Counted from the first letter of the stretch, positions 40,722 through 50,991 are shown. The stretch: DNA of 64,000 nt from Cryobacterium sp. Y50 (GCF_002929805.1 NZ_PJJM01000102.1:1-64000), one strand, 5' to 3'. The notes: a model not told the origin generated them from the letters alone. Numbers and translations are program-made.

Positions 40722-40997
40722 TTACGCGAAAGGGACCACCCTCGTTGTGCCTGATTCATTCCACTTCTGCGGTGCCGGTTTCCAGACTTTGAGCTGATTC
40801 AATAGGTCCAGAGCGTTGTCAGAAATGATCAGTGCGGCCCGGTAAGTCGGTCGGAGAAATCCTGCATCCACGCTGGCATCGATGGCAGCTATGAGCGGGC
40901 CCCAGAAACCATCGATGTTGTACAGCGCCACGGTTTTCGTGTGGATGCCCAGTTGCTGCGAGGTCCAGACTTCAAAGAATTCCTCCATAAACGATCC
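40722..40997 (-). pseudogene. LOG-family phosphoribohydrolase, N-terminally truncated
   Basis: The last 90 residues match the C-terminal half of LOG (lysine-decarboxylase-like) cytokinin riboside 5'-monophosphate phosphoribohydrolases: EEFFEVWTSQQLGIHTKTVAL, then NIDGFWGPLIAAIDASVDAG and FLRPTYRAALIISDNALDLL, each close to family consensus. The N-terminal Rossmann part and the diagnostic PGGxGTxEE motif are lost; at that place the sequence reads ESGSFMEE. It has no start of its own, and the frame runs into antisense of the next gene. It is a decayed gene. Confidence 0.75.
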
Positions 40998-41136
40998 CGA
41001 TTCCTTAGTCAGCCAACGTACGGGCGAGCGCGGCTGCACCTTTTTGATTGGTGCGGTAGCGGAGCGTGCACCATGATCGGCTCGGGGCTGCATCCGTATT
41101 TGCGGTTCGCTCAATCGCTCGATCATTGGGGATGAC

Positions 41137-41685
41137 ATGGAAGTTTCACAAGCCCAGGCCGATGTGCGTCGCATCTACCGTGCCGGATTCCCGGGACCGG
41201 TGGTGTCCGCGGTCGTCTGGGCGGCGGCCAGCGCGGTGTTCACCTGGGGCCCCGTCAGTGCTGGCATGGCTGCGCTCTTCTTCGGCGGCATGCTGATCTT
41301 CCCGCTGAGCACTCTGCTCATGAAGATGCTGGGCGGCCCAATCGCTTTACCGAAGGGGCATCCATCAGCGGCACTACCTCTGCAGTACGCGTTCACCGTA
41401 CCGTTCGGGATACTGATTGCAATCGCCCTCGGCACGTAGGAGACCGTTCTTTTCTTCCCCGCCGCACTCATCATCGTTGGAGCGCACTACCTAGTGTTCA
41501 TCTCGCTGTACGGCATGCGCTTATTCGCGGTTTTGGCCGGGGTACTGATTTGGCTGGGGGTGAGCGCGTTATTCGTTGCATCAGAGCCCGGAGGCATAAG
41601 CGAATGGCTGGGTGCCGCTGTCTTTCTGCTTTTTGCAGGACTGCTGTTCCGCGTCCAAGACGACGCACACGCAATGGTCCCGTAG
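41137..41685 (+). pseudogene. DUF7010-like membrane protein split by an in-frame amber codon
   Basis: The ATG at 41137 opens 100 codons (EVSQAQADVRRIYRAGFPGP, then a GGMLIFPLSTLLMKMLG segment and FTVPFGILIAIALG) ending in TAG at 41437-41439. The same frame continues without shift (ETVLFFPAALIIVGAHYLVF, then ISLYGMRLFAVLAGV) to a stop at 41685. Joined, the product is about 182 aa with 5-6 membrane helices and the expected W/FFPAxxIxxGxHYL block of the family directly after the stop. A single substitution (for example from CAG or TGG) would restore it. Read-through is possible but unproven. Confidence 0.7.
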
Positions 41686-41720
41686 GCGGTTCCGCGGGTA
41701 GGCGTCGGCGGCACCGCCAT

Positions 41721-42197
41721 TCAGTGGCGTTGCCGCCGATGCGGGTCGGTCGCGACGTGTGCCCGCGACCGGACGTACATCAATGTAAATGAGGCACCTG
41801 CGATGAAAGTGAGCACGCCGACAATGCCACCAAAACCGATGGCTGCGCTCTGGCCAAAGTAGGCGAAAAGCCCTAGTCCAGGGAGAACGGTGCCGATACC
41901 CGCAATGATGCCCTGGGCGACGCGTGAAGTTTGCAGACGATGATCGAATATACCCAAAGCGAGAGACGCCCCAACGAGAGCGGCCAGGCTGAACAGAAGG
42001 CCAGTAAATGTGCTGAACAAGAGTTCAACCATCAGCGGCGGAGCCGCAGCCCAAGGATTTGCGAGTGCGACCGCGAGATGTGACCCGATGGCATATACAG
42101 CCGCTGAGGCCACGCCGAGACAAACCCCGAGAAGCATCGTGAGTATCACCGATCCGGGATCGCAGACTGCTGCATTCTGTCGATTGAGTGTACTCAC
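41721..42197 (-). CDS. Four-TM membrane protein, unknown family
   Basis: I do not recognise this protein. From the GTG at 42197 it has about 158 aa with four hydrophobic segments (LTMLLGVCLGVASAAVYAIG; LLFSTFTGLLFSLAALVGAS; IIAGIGTVLPGLGLFAYFG; GFGGIVGVLTFIAGASFTLM) and an Arg/His-rich C-terminus. An in-frame ATG at 42245 would add 16 residues including WWW, without a ribosome-binding site. AAGGTGG precedes the GTG. It is a single gene of the accessory patch. Confidence 0.55.
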   Translation of the reverse strand: MSTLNRQNAAVCDPGSVILTMLLGVCLGVASAAVYAIGSHLAVALANPWAAAPPLMVELLFSTFTGLLFSLAALVGASLALGIFDHRLQTSRVAQGIIAGIGTVLPGLGLFAYFGQSAAIGFGGIVGVLTFIAGASFTLMYVRSRAHVATDPHRRQRH

Positions 42198-42312
42198 GCG
42201 CCACCACCACCTTGCACATGCCTGCGCTTTAGTAGCCATTCCCATTCGGGGTTCAGCTTACAAGCGACATTCATGGCCCGGTCCCTCCCGAAAACGGCGG
42301 CTTCAGACCCAC

Positions 42313-42528
42313 TTACTCCGTCCATTGCGATGTGAGCTGTTTCCAACTTGGTCGAACCAGCCAGGCCACGAAGGCACTAATCGCAAAGAGCACACCTAGC
42401 GCCATCGGAATCCACGCCTGAATTGAGGCGTCCACACCAAGACTGGCCGAAAGGACCAGTATGAGAGCGGAACTCGGTGCCACCATTACGACGAGGAAGA
42501 CAAGGAACCGCGGAATAGACCGTTTCAT
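42313..42528 (-). CDS. Small two-TM membrane protein
   Basis: This 71-residue hypothetical protein starts [20 protein letters not shown] and has two hydrophobic segments (residues 8-28 and 40-60) and a hydrophilic tail. No family is recognised. A GTG three codons upstream (42537) is an alternative start. The minus strand continues from hflX (20-30 bp beyond its end), so it could be read through from hflX. Confidence 0.5.
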   Translation of the reverse strand: MKRSIPRFLVFLVVMVAPSSALILVLSASLGVDASIQAWIPMALGVLFAISAFVAWLVRPSWKQLTSQWTE

Positions 42529-42557
42529 CGTGAGCACGCCCGACTTGAAGCAGAAAG

Positions 42558-44138
42558 CTACGCAGAGAGCGCGGACAGAATGACGAACGGGGCGAACTGG
42601 GGCTCGATCTCCGGGGTGACAAACGCCGTCACGTGGGTGCCCGCTTCGACGTATTCGGTCGTCTCGATGCGGCCCTGATCGTGCAGCACCGCTATCAGAT
42701 CGCCGCGGTCGTAAGGAATGAGGAGGTCGAGTTCGATCTGCGGCGTCGGCAGCAGCAGTGCCACCGCGGCCAGCACGGTTTCGATGCCCTCACCGGTTCG
42801 GGCCGAGACGAACGTCGCTTTCGGCTCGAGGCCGCGCAGCACGAGCCGGTCGTCGTCGCTGATCAGGTCACTCTTGTTGAAGACGACCAATTCGGGAATG
42901 TCCCGAGCGCCGACCTCGGAGATAACGTCGCGCACGGTCGCCAGTTGCGCAACCGGGTCGGGGTGGGATCCATCGACGACGTGCACGATCACGTCTGCGT
43001 CGGCGACTTCTTCCAGGGTCGAGCGAAACGCCTCAACCAGTTGGTGGGGCAGGTTGCGCACGAAGCCGACCGTGTCGGTGAGGGTGTACAAGCGGCCGTC
43101 GGTGGTCGTCGACTTGCGCACGGTGGCGTCGAGGGTCGCGAAGAGGGAGTTCTCGACGAGCACTCCGGCCTTGGTGATGCGGTTCAGCAGGCTGGACTTG
43201 CCGGCGTTCGTGTAACCGACGATCGCGACCGAGGGAACGGTGTTGCGCTTGCGGTTGGCGCGTTTGGCCTCGCGAGCGGGTTTCATCTCAACCATCTGCT
43301 TGCGCAGCTTGGACATCCGGGTGTGGATGCGGCGACGGTCGAGTTCGATCTTGGTCTCACCGGGACCACGCGAGCCCATTCCGGCCCCGGCGCCACCGAC
43401 CTGGCCACCGGCCTGGCGAGACATCGAGTCACCCCAGCCGCGCAGGCGCGGCAGCATGTAGGCCATCTGGGCCAGTTCGACCTGCGCCTTGCCCTCCCGG
43501 CTCTTGGCGTGCTGGCTGAAAATGTCGAGGATCACAGCGGTGCGGTCGATGACCTTGACCTTGACCACGTCTTCGAGGGCGCGCCTCTGGCTGGGAGCGA
43601 GTTCGGTGTCGGCGATGACGGTGTCGGCGCCGAGCGCTTTGACAATGTCGGCGACTTCCTGAGCTTTGCCCTTGCCGAGGTAGGTGCTGGGGTCGGGGGT
43701 GGCTCGACGCTGCAACAAACCGTCGAGCACGGTTGCACCGGCCGTTTCGGCCAGGGCGGCCAGTTCGCGCATGGAGTTTTCGGCGTCGTCGACGGTGCCG
43801 TGGGTATAGACGCCCACCAGGACCACGTTTTCGAGGCGCAGCTGGCGGTATTCCACCTCGGTGACGTCTTCAAGCTCGGTGGACAGGCCGCCGACGCGAC
43901 GCAGGGCGTTACGGTCGGCACGTTCGGATTGGTCACCGTCGTGGTCGCTGCCGTCATACTCGCCGGCAGACTGCGCTTGCAGGGCCTGAGCCGATCCGCT
44001 GCGGAAGAGTGAATAGCCGGCAGCCTTGCTGTCGGCGCTGGCCAACACGCGCGCGACGACATCGTCGGCGTCAAGTGCCGGTTCTACGGGCTCGTTTTCT
44101 ACTGCGTCGTTGCCGCGGGGCGCCGTTGAATCCTTCAT
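42558..44138 (-). CDS. hflX: GTPase HflX (ribosome-splitting)
   Basis: HflX is a translational GTPase that splits stalled 70S ribosomes. An N-terminal HflX domain carries the [11 protein letters not shown] and [12 protein letters not shown] blocks and a glycine-rich [20 protein letters not shown] segment. The GTPase domain has G1 [13 protein letters not shown]3 DTVGF and G4 NKSD. The first 90 residues form an acidic disordered extension that is longer than in E. coli. The length is 526 aa. It is divergent from the RsmC-like gene across only 40 bp. Confidence 0.95.
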   Translation of the reverse strand: MKDSTAPRGNDAVENEPVEPALDADDVVARVLASADSKAAGYSLFRSGSAQALQAQSAGEYDGSDHDGDQSERADRNALRRVGGLSTELEDVTEVEYRQLRLENVVLVGVYTHGTVDDAENSMRELAALAETAGATVLDGLLQRRATPDPSTYLGKGKAQEVADIVKALGADTVIADTELAPSQRRALEDVVKVKVIDRTAVILDIFSQHAKSREGKAQVELAQMAYMLPRLRGWGDSMSRQAGGQVGGAGAGMGSRGPGETKIELDRRRIHTRMSKLRKQMVEMKPAREAKRANRKRNTVPSVAIVGYTNAGKSSLLNRITKAGVLVENSLFATLDATVRKSTTTDGRLYTLTDTVGFVRNLPHQLVEAFRSTLEEVADADVIVHVVDGSHPDPVAQLATVRDVISEVGARDIPELVVFNKSDLISDDDRLVLRGLEPKATFVSARTGEGIETVLAAVALLLPTPQIELDLLIPYDRGDLIAVLHDQGRIETTEYVEAGTHVTAFVTPEIEPQFAPFVILSALSA

Positions 44139-44152
44139 CCCATTAACCTTAG

Positions 44153-44167
44153 TTCAACGAAGTTGAA
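44153..44167. promoter_or_regulatory. Palindrome between hflX and RsmC-like gene
   Basis: TTCAACGAAGTTGAA (6-bp arms, 3-nt centre) is flanked by a second, outer AACC/GGTT pairing at 44145-44148 and 44169-44172. It sits in the 40-bp divergent gap and must overlap both promoters or leaders. Confidence 0.45.
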
Positions 44168-44178
44168 AGGTTCCTCTT

Positions 44179-44787
44179 ATGTCGTCCGACCATTATTTTT
44201 CTCCGGCGCCCGGCACCGTACTGAAAACCCGCCAGATTACGGTGCAGTTGCACGGGCAAGATCATGAACTCACGACCGCCAACTCGGTGTTCAGCCCCGC
44301 CCACATCGACACCGGCACCGAGGTGCTGCTGAAGTACGCCCCCGATCCGCCCCTGACTGGGCACTTTCTAGACCTCGGCTGCGGCTGGGGCCCAATCGCG
44401 CTCCACCTCGCCCTGGCCTCCCCTGAGGCCACCGTTTGGGCCGTGGACGTGAACGAGCGCGCCCTCGACCTCGTGCGCACCAACGCCGCCACCCTCGGAC
44501 TCACCAACGTCAAGGCCGTGCTCGCCGCCGACGTGCCCGCAGACATCAGCTTTCGCACCGTGTGGTCGAATCCGCCCATTCGGGTCGGCAAGGACGAACT
44601 ACACGGCCTGATGCAGAATTGGCTGCCCCGCCTCGAATCAGAAGCGGATGCTTGGCTCGTCGTCCAGCGCAACCTTGGCTCCGACTCACTCCAACGTTGG
44701 CTGACTGCCGAGCTCCCCGACACCTTCGAGACCACCCGTGAGGCCATCAGCAAGGGCTTCCGAGTACTCCAAGTGCACCGCAAGTAA
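44179..44787 (+). CDS. RsmC-like class I methyltransferase
   Basis: The MTS/RsmC small domain is complete: HYFSPAPGTVLKTRQI, FSPAHIDTGTEVLL, the SAM loop LDLGCGWGPIALHLA, and the catalytic NPPIRVGK that is typical of amino-methyltransferases acting on guanine N2. The length is 202 aa, the single-domain actinobacterial form, presumably acting on 16S rRNA (inference). ATG at 44179. Confidence 0.9.
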   Translation: MSSDHYFSPAPGTVLKTRQITVQLHGQDHELTTANSVFSPAHIDTGTEVLLKYAPDPPLTGHFLDLGCGWGPIALHLALASPEATVWAVDVNERALDLVRTNAATLGLTNVKAVLAADVPADISFRTVWSNPPIRVGKDELHGLMQNWLPRLESEADAWLVVQRNLGSDSLQRWLTAELPDTFETTREAISKGFRVLQVHRK

Positions 44788-44966
44788 CCTCCTCCGACTC
44801 GCAACTGACCGTGACGGCGGGGCCTTTCGCGGAGTGACGAGCTTCGCGGGCTAGTAGGGCGCCGGTCACGTTTTTCGCGGAGCGCCCTGAGCACCCTGAG
44901 CACCCACGATGCTTGAGCGAGGGTCGGATGACGCCGCCACCACGGCCCCACGACCAGAAACCGCCG

Positions 44967-45848
44967 TCAGCCCAAATTCAGTACCCCGTCAAAGACCAGT
45001 TCAGCCGGCCCCGATAGCGACACGTGCTCGCCGTCCTCCGCCGGGAACATCCGCACCCCGAGCACGCCGCCGGGAACCTCGACCCGCCACTGATGCGGTG
45101 CCGTTTTCCCGGCCCAGTGCCGGGTAGCCAGGGCGGCCGCGACCGCACCGGTTCCGCACGACAACGTTTCGCCGCTGCCACGCTCGTGCACGCGCATGCG
45201 GAACCGCCCCACGCCATTGACGACGAGCGGGTCGTTCGGCACCACGAATTCGATGTTGACGCCGCCGACCGGTTCTGGGTCGAGCTGCGGGATGAAAGTG
45301 AGGTCCGCGGTATCCAGCTCGTCGTCGTCGGCGAGAGCGACGACCGTGTGCGGGTTGCCGACGTTGATGCCGAGGCCCGGACGGGCGACGGGCAGGTTCT
45401 TGGTGCGCACGAGCGGCTCGGTTCCGTCGAGCTTCCACCGGCCGAGATCGACCTGAAAACCTGACGCATTCCGCTGTACGTCGCGCACGCCGCCGCGGGT
45501 GCCGATGATGAGGGTGTCGCCGGGCAGCAGCTCGGCCAGGTTGTTTTCAATCAGGAATTTGGCGTAGACGCGGATGCCGTTTCCGCACATTTCCGAGACG
45601 GTGCCGTCGGCGTTCCAATAGTCCATGAACCACTCGGCCCCATCGTCTTCGGCGAGGGCGGCAGCACCGTCGGGTAGGTTCTGGCTGCGCACGGCACGAA
45701 TGATGCCGTCAGCACCGACTCCGAACTTGCGGTCGCACACCGCACGAATCTGCGCCGGCGTCAGTTCCAATTTTCCGTCGGGATCAGCGAACAGCACGAA
45801 ATCGTTACCCGTACCGTGGCCCTTGGTGAAGTTCAGAGTGATGCCCAT
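44967..45848 (-). CDS. dapF: Diaminopimelate epimerase
   Basis: DapF converts LL-DAP to meso-DAP for lysine and peptidoglycan. The two catalytic cysteines are in [14 protein letters not shown] and [13 protein letters not shown], and the N-terminal GTGNDFV loop is intact. The length of 293 aa is normal. It follows miaA after 9 bp. The 179 bp to the convergent RsmC-like gene hold short direct repeats (TTCGCGGAG) but no clear terminator. Confidence 0.96.
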   Translation of the reverse strand: MGITLNFTKGHGTGNDFVLFADPDGKLELTPAQIRAVCDRKFGVGADGIIRAVRSQNLPDGAAALAEDDGAEWFMDYWNADGTVSEMCGNGIRVYAKFLIENNLAELLPGDTLIIGTRGGVRDVQRNASGFQVDLGRWKLDGTEPLVRTKNLPVARPGLGINVGNPHTVVALADDDELDTADLTFIPQLDPEPVGGVNIEFVVPNDPLVVNGVGRFRMRVHERGSGETLSCGTGAVAAALATRHWAGKTAPHQWRVEVPGGVLGVRMFPAEDGEHVSLSGPAELVFDGVLNLG

Positions 45849-45857
45849 GCCGCCAGT

Positions 45858-46859
45858 TTACGGGGCGGTCGCTGGATGCTGTGCAGTCAAAACGCCCCGG
45901 TCGACGTGCGCGAGCGCGTCATCGGCCCGGTCGGCAGCGTCGGATTCGATCCAGTGCGTGTGGGCATAGCGTTTGAACCAGCTCACCTGTCGGCGGGCAT
46001 ACCGACGAGTGAGTTGCTGAGTTGTCTCGATTGCGTCGGCCTGGCTGAGCGTTCCATGTACTTGGCCGAGCGCCTGGGCGTAGCCAATGGCGCGGCTCGC
46101 CGTCACGCCGTCCTCGATGCCGTCCGCGAGCAGGCAGCGAGCTTCATCGACGATGCCGGTCGTCCACATACGCTCGACTCGGGCGTCGAGCCGAGGGGTC
46201 AGTTCTTCGCGCGGGGTGCGGAGGCCAAGCAAGATGCTGGGGCGCCAATAGACTGGCTCGTCCGGGAGCGCGGCCAGGTGCGGGGCACCGGTCAGTTCGA
46301 CAATTTCCAGCGCCCGCACGAGGCGGCGGCCGTTGCGCGGGCCGATGCGCTGTGCAGCCTGCGGGTCGACGGCCTGCAGCCGGGTGTACATCAGGCCGGG
46401 TCCAACGTCGATCAACTCCGCTTCGAGCCGGGCGCGAAGCTCCGGTTCAGTACCGGGAAACCGAAAGTCGAACACGACCGAGGAGACATACAATCCTGAA
46501 CCGCCGACCAGGATCGGCACGGCGCCACGCGCGATGATCTCGGCGACCGCTGCACGGGCATCCGTTTGGTAATTGCTCACGGTGGCCTCGGCGGTCACCT
46601 CGAGCACATCGAGTAGGTGGTGCGGAATGCCGCGGCGTTCGGCGAGGGTGAGTTTTGCCGTGCCGATGTCCATGCCGCGGTAGAGCTGCATGGCATCGGC
46701 GTTGACGATTTCAGTCGGCTGGCCGCGCTCAATCAGCCGTTCGGCCAGGTCAAGTGACAACTCAGACTTGCCGGTGCCGGTCGATCCGACGATCGCAATC
46801 AGTATCGGCGACGCGGCTGACCCCAATGTTTCGGGTGGCACGGGGCTTTCAGGCGACAC
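45858..46859 (-). CDS. miaA: tRNA dimethylallyltransferase
   Basis: MiaA isopentenylates A37 of UNN-reading tRNAs, the substrate of MiaB. The P-loop is [18 protein letters not shown], with substrate motifs [17 protein letters not shown] and [21 protein letters not shown] follows. The C-terminal [12 protein letters not shown] matches the family. The length is 333 aa. It starts 5 bp after miaB. Confidence 0.96.
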   Translation of the reverse strand: MSPESPVPPETLGSAASPILIAIVGSTGTGKSELSLDLAERLIERGQPTEIVNADAMQLYRGMDIGTAKLTLAERRGIPHHLLDVLEVTAEATVSNYQTDARAAVAEIIARGAVPILVGGSGLYVSSVVFDFRFPGTEPELRARLEAELIDVGPGLMYTRLQAVDPQAAQRIGPRNGRRLVRALEIVELTGAPHLAALPDEPVYWRPSILLGLRTPREELTPRLDARVERMWTTGIVDEARCLLADGIEDGVTASRAIGYAQALGQVHGTLSQADAIETTQQLTRRYARRQVSWFKRYAHTHWIESDAADRADDALAHVDRGVLTAQHPATAP

Positions 46860-46864
46860 CGTTC

Positions 46865-48469
46865 CTAGCGCTCGTCGTCGTTCACGTTGTAGATGGGAAT
46901 GGTGCTCGAGTGGCTCTCGACTCGCAGGCCGATGGTTGGCAGGCCCAGCGAGACCGGACCAGTACCGCCGCCTGCTCCACCGTGTGATGGAACGCCGCAG
47001 GATTCTGCTTCCAGTCGGTCCCAGGCATCGCCTGCACGGGTGGAACGGATGCGGAGGGGCGCGCCGTCGGTCGAGTCGGCGATGAGGTGGAACGGTGCGG
47101 CCTGGGTGACGACAACGGTGACCACGTCGCCGGGACGCGGACGCGGCGAACCGGCCGGCACGTCGAAGTGCACGAGCCGGCTGTCGGGGGCGCGCCCGCT
47201 GAGGCGGTGGGTCTCGCTGTCCTTGCGGCCACCATTAGCGACGAGCAGTTCAACCTCGCGGCCGATGATGGCCTGGTTTTCTTCGAGGGAGATACGTTCC
47301 TGCAGTGCGGCGAGACGCTCGTAGCGGTCTTGCACGATGGCCTTGGGAATCTGGTCGGCCATCGTTGCGGCCGGGGTCCCCGGACGAATCGAGTACTGAA
47401 AGGTAAACGCAGTGGCAAAGCGAGCCTGTTCGACGACCCGCAGGGTCTCTTGAAAGTCTTCCTCGGTTTCGCCGGGGAAGCCGACGATGATGTCCGTGCT
47501 GATGGCGGCGTGTGGCATCTGTGCACGCACGCGGTCGAGGATTCCGAGGAACTTCGCCGAGCGGTAGGAGCGACGCATCGACTTGAGGATGTGGTCGGAC
47601 CCGGACTGCAACGGCATGTGCAGCTGGGGCATGACGGAGGGCGTCTCCGCCATGGCGTCAATGACGTCGTCGGTGAACGCGGCTGGATGCGGGCTGGTGA
47701 AGCGGATGCGCTCCAGTCCCTCGATCTTTCCGGCCGCGCGCAGCAGCTTGCCGAAGGCGAGGCGGTCGCCGAACTCAACGCCGTAGGAGTTGACGTTCTG
47801 CCCAAGCAGGGTGACCTCGATGGCGCCGTCGTCGACGAGGGCTTGGATCTCGGCGAGGATCTCGCCTGGACGGCGATCTTTTTCTTTGCCGCGCAGAGCG
47901 GGCACGATGCAGAAGGTGCAGGTGTTGTTGCAACCGACCGAAATGGAGACCCAGCCGCTGTAGCTGGAGTCACGTTTGGTCGGCAGGGTGGATGGGAAAG
48001 TTTCGAGCGACTCGAGAATCTCGAGCTGCGCCTCGCCGTTATGGCGGGCCCGTTCGAGCAGGCTCGGAAGAGAGCCCATGTTGTGCGTTCCGAAAACGAC
48101 GTCCACCCAGGGCGCCTTCTCGAGGATGGTGTTCTTGTCCTTCTGCGCGAGGCAGCCGCCGACGGCGATTTGCATGCCCTCATGCTTGCGCTTGACTGAG
48201 GCCAGGTAGCCGAGGTTGCCGTAGAGCTTGTTGTCGGCGTTCTCGCGCACGGCGCAGGTGTTGATCACGACGATGTCGGCCTCGCCACCGTTCGCCGACA
48301 CGTAGCCGGCGGCTTCGAGCGAGCCGCTCAAGCGCTCGGAATCGTGCACGTTCATCTGGCAGCCGAAGGTGCGTACCTCATAGGTGCGCGCACGCCCCGA
48401 GGCGTCGATCGCGGCTACCGAGGGGGTGATCACGGTTCGGCGGGCAAGTGCGGGGGCGACGATACTCAT
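46865..48469 (-). CDS. miaB: tRNA-2-methylthio-N6-dimethylallyladenosine synthase
   Basis: This radical-SAM methylthiotransferase has three N-terminal cluster cysteines in [28 protein letters not shown] and [10 protein letters not shown]. The radical-SAM CxxxCxxC is in [25 protein letters not shown] domain follows at residues 375-450. The last 60 residues are a Gly/Ser-rich extension without homology. The length is 534 aa. It heads the miaB-miaA-dapF unit. Confidence 0.96.
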   Translation of the reverse strand: MSIVAPALARRTVITPSVAAIDASGRARTYEVRTFGCQMNVHDSERLSGSLEAAGYVSANGGEADIVVINTCAVRENADNKLYGNLGYLASVKRKHEGMQIAVGGCLAQKDKNTILEKAPWVDVVFGTHNMGSLPSLLERARHNGEAQLEILESLETFPSTLPTKRDSSYSGWVSISVGCNNTCTFCIVPALRGKEKDRRPGEILAEIQALVDDGAIEVTLLGQNVNSYGVEFGDRLAFGKLLRAAGKIEGLERIRFTSPHPAAFTDDVIDAMAETPSVMPQLHMPLQSGSDHILKSMRRSYRSAKFLGILDRVRAQMPHAAISTDIIVGFPGETEEDFQETLRVVEQARFATAFTFQYSIRPGTPAATMADQIPKAIVQDRYERLAALQERISLEENQAIIGREVELLVANGGRKDSETHRLSGRAPDSRLVHFDVPAGSPRPRPGDVVTVVVTQAAPFHLIADSTDGAPLRIRSTRAGDAWDRLEAESCGVPSHGGAGGGTGPVSLGLPTIGLRVESHSSTIPIYNVNDDER

Positions 48470-48545
48470 AGTGGGTATAGTTTACGCGAGCAATTCGGTG
48501 TGTGCGCCGTGTACGACGCCCGGTCAGGAATAACGAGCGGAAATA

Positions 48546-49226
48546 TCAGCGGAAGCGCACACGCGAGCCGTCACCGCCACCGCGGCTGTCCATTGCGGCT
48601 TTGACCGCCACTCGTACTGCGGCCGACCCATAACCCTTGCGCATGAGAAACCCGGTGAGTCGGCGGTCGATGGTTTGATCGTCAAAGCGTTCCATCTGAC
48701 CAATACGCTTGGTGGCCAGGTCGATGGCGCGTTCGGCTTCGTCGTCGGGAAGCTCCTCGAGTTTGTCCATCATGACGCCCGGATCGAGCTTGCGCCGACG
48801 CATTTCAGCCTCGACAGCGGTGCGACCGAGACCCTTGCGCACGTTGTGGCTGTGGATGATCTGATCGGCGAGCTTGGCTTCATCGAGGTATTGCAGCTGA
48901 ATGAACTTCTCTATGATCTCGCTCGCCTCGCCGGAGTCGACCCCGGTGCCGTTCAACACAAGCAAGGCCTCGACGATGGAAAGTGAGCGGCCCCGGAGCC
49001 GGTGCAATAGCACCTTCTCGGCCCGCTCACGCTGGTCGAGCGCATCAGCGTCAGTTTCAGCGCCGGCTTCAGCGTCGGTCTCAGCTTCAGCGACGGGCTC
49101 GGTGGGCCCTGTTTGCAGTGGAGACCGGCGCTTCATTCCCGGGGCCGCGCCGGGCAGGTAGGTCACGGGAGCCAAACCGGCGTCTGCACGTTCTGCTGCG
49201 TCATTCTTGGGTTCGAAGTGAACCAT
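48546..49226 (-). CDS. recX: RecA regulator RecX
   Basis: RecX caps RecA filaments. The helical repeats are clear (RAEKVLLHRLRGRSLS; QYLDEAKLADQIIHSHNV; FDDQTIDRRLTGFLMRKGYG). The N-terminal 75 residues are low complexity with an Ala/Glu/Asp run (EAETDAEAGAETDADALDQ). The length is 226 aa. It lies 39 bp after recA and is probably read through from it. Confidence 0.92.
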   Translation of the reverse strand: MVHFEPKNDAAERADAGLAPVTYLPGAAPGMKRRSPLQTGPTEPVAEAETDAEAGAETDADALDQRERAEKVLLHRLRGRSLSIVEALLVLNGTGVDSGEASEIIEKFIQLQYLDEAKLADQIIHSHNVRKGLGRTAVEAEMRRRKLDPGVMMDKLEELPDDEAERAIDLATKRIGQMERFDDQTIDRRLTGFLMRKGYGSAAVRVAVKAAMDSRGGGDGSRVRFR

Positions 49227-49265
49227 TCCCGTGACCTGCCTTTCGTTGTCGTGCGGTGGTGTCGG

Positions 49266-50411
49266 TTAGGCGCTCTTGCGCGCTACCGGTGCCTTGGTGG
49301 CAACCGGACCACCATCGAGCATCGCCGCGGCATCCGCTTCTGCCTTGGCCTTCGCTTCGGCCTCGGCGACAATGGCCGCAGCGGCCTTCTCGGCGGCCTT
49401 GGCCGCGATGCCCTCCGGGCCGATGCCGAGCTTGATCAGAATCTTACTTTCGATCTCGTTGGCCATCTCGGGGTGCTTGAGCAGGAAATTGCGCGAGTTC
49501 TCTTTACCCTGGCCGAGCTGGTCGCCGTCGTAGGTGTACCAAGCACCGGACTTCTTGACGATGCCCTGGTCTACTCCGAAGTCGATCAGGCTGCCTTCGC
49601 GAGAGATTCCGATGCCGTAGATAATGTCAAACTCGGCCTGCTTGAAGGGCGGTGCCATCTTGTTCTTGACGACCTTGACCCGGGTGCGGTTACCGATGGC
49701 TTCGGTTCCTTCTTTGAGGGTTTCAATGCGACGAATGTCGAGGCGCACCGAGGCGTAGAACTTGAGTGCTTTACCGCCCGAAGTGGTCTCAGGACTGCCG
49801 AAGAAGACGCCGATCTTTTCACGCAGCTGGTTGATGAAGATCATGGTGGTGTTGGTCTGGCTCAAACCACCGGTGAGCTTGCGGAGCGCCTGCGACATGA
49901 GACGAGCCTGGAGGCCGACGTGGGAGTCACCCATCTCGCCTTCGATCTCGGCACGCGGCACGAGGGCAGCAACCGAGTCAACAACGATGAGGTCGATGGA
50001 CCCGCTTCGCACGAGCATGTCAGCAATTTCAAGGGCTTGCTCGCCCGTGTCGGGCTGCGAGACCAAAAGAGCATCGATGTCAACGCCGAGTTTCTTGGCG
50101 TATTCCGGGTCGAGGGCGTGCTCCGCGTCGATGAACGCGGCGATGCCGCCATTCTTCTGCGCGTTCGCGATGGCGTGCAGGGTGAGCGTGGTCTTACCCG
50201 AGGATTCCGGACCGTAGATCTCCACGATGCGGCCACGCGGCAGTCCGCCTACGCCGAGTGCGACGTCCAGGGCAATCGACCCAGTCGAAATGGTTTCAAC
50301 GGGGGCACGCTCGTCGCTGCCGAGGCGCATGACCGAGCCTTTGCCGAACTGACGGTCGATTTGCGCGAGGGCGGTTTCGAGGGCCTTCTCGCGGTTCGCT
50401 TGTGATGCCAT
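49266..50411 (-). CDS. recA: Recombinase RecA
   Basis: RecA is the strand-exchange ATPase and LexA coprotease. It has Walker [23 protein letters not shown]1 [20 protein letters not shown]2 [19 protein letters not shown](S)GG and an intact core; no intein is present. The length is 381 aa with an Ala/Lys-rich C-terminal tail typical of actinobacteria. ATG at 50411. The promoter lies in the 355 bp upstream. Confidence 0.98.
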   Translation of the reverse strand: MASQANREKALETALAQIDRQFGKGSVMRLGSDERAPVETISTGSIALDVALGVGGLPRGRIVEIYGPESSGKTTLTLHAIANAQKNGGIAAFIDAEHALDPEYAKKLGVDIDALLVSQPDTGEQALEIADMLVRSGSIDLIVVDSVAALVPRAEIEGEMGDSHVGLQARLMSQALRKLTGGLSQTNTTMIFINQLREKIGVFFGSPETTSGGKALKFYASVRLDIRRIETLKEGTEAIGNRTRVKVVKNKMAPPFKQAEFDIIYGIGISREGSLIDFGVDQGIVKKSGAWYTYDGDQLGQGKENSRNFLLKHPEMANEIESKILIKLGIGPEGIAAKAAEKAAAAIVAEAEAKAKAEADAAAMLDGGPVATKAPVARKSA

Positions 50412-50766
50412 GGTCTTCTTCTCCTGGGTTCTGCACGATCGCTAGCTTTGAACGGAGCTTCGGGACGTGCACGGTGGCGCCTATAGGCTGTCGGCCCGCT
50501 CATCGGGAGGACCCCGATGCCTGTTTCGACAAGGCAATCGCCGACTTTCTCTGACAAATTCGACTGTACGCCGCACCTCCGACATTGGCCGGGAACGCGA
50601 TCGAACGGTGAACAATCTGTCAGATTGTCTGCTGTGAAGGAGCCTATCAATCCCGAACAGGTATTCGAGCATTTTCGAGAGTATTTTCTGCCGTGTCGAA
50701 ATGTCCGCCGAACCCAACGCTCGAGTCTGCCAACGGCACTCGGTCCAGAACCAATCGGCTGGTGCT
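50412..50766. promoter_or_regulatory. recA upstream region
   Basis: These 355 bp hold no credible gene. On the minus strand TTGTCAGAG (50557-50549) resembles the -35-like half of the RecA-independent damage promoter (TTGTCRGTG), but the expected TANNNT 8 nt downstream is not there (CGATTG). No good LexA box was found; CGAAC at 50603-50607 lacks its partner. A perfect 17-bp palindrome lies at 50612-50628. Confidence 0.45.
50612..50628. repeat. 17-bp perfect palindrome upstream of recA
   Basis: ACAATCTGTCAGATTGT has 8-bp perfect arms around one base. It lies 201 bp upstream of recA and 139 bp behind the DUF3046 stop. It contains the TTGTC/GACAA element shared with RecA-independent damage promoters. 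It could be a regulator site or a weak terminator hairpin for DUF3046. Confidence 0.5.
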
Positions 50767-50991
50767 TTACTGGCGAGGCGCGGGGATTCCGGCACCGTAC
50801 CAGCGACTGCGCGGCACATCGACCTCTACGCAGAGCGCTAGCCAGACGTCGCGAGCGGGTACGCCGGCGGCAATGGCTTGGTCGGCCGTACGCCCGCCCA
50901 GAGGCGTGAGCACCAGGTCGCGTGTCAGTACACGCCCGTAGGCTTCACCGAACTCGAGCTTCAGTGCCGTGCGAAATTCACTCAACCGCAT
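50767..50991 (-). CDS. DUF3046 protein
   Basis: This 74-residue protein (MRLSEFRTALKLEFGEAYGR, then GGRTADQAIAAGVPARDVW) matches DUF3046, a small actinobacterial family of unknown function that regularly sits upstream of recA. ATG at 50991 with ribosome-binding site GGGGAG. It ends 355 bp before recA. Confidence 0.88.
   Translation of the reverse strand: MRLSEFRTALKLEFGEAYGRVLTRDLVLTPLGGRTADQAIAAGVPARDVWLALCVEVDVPRSRWYGAGIPAPRQ

Noticed and set aside
47087-48199. Long plus-strand open frame opposite miaB
   Set aside because: It is an antisense shadow of a clear radical-SAM gene with no independent features.
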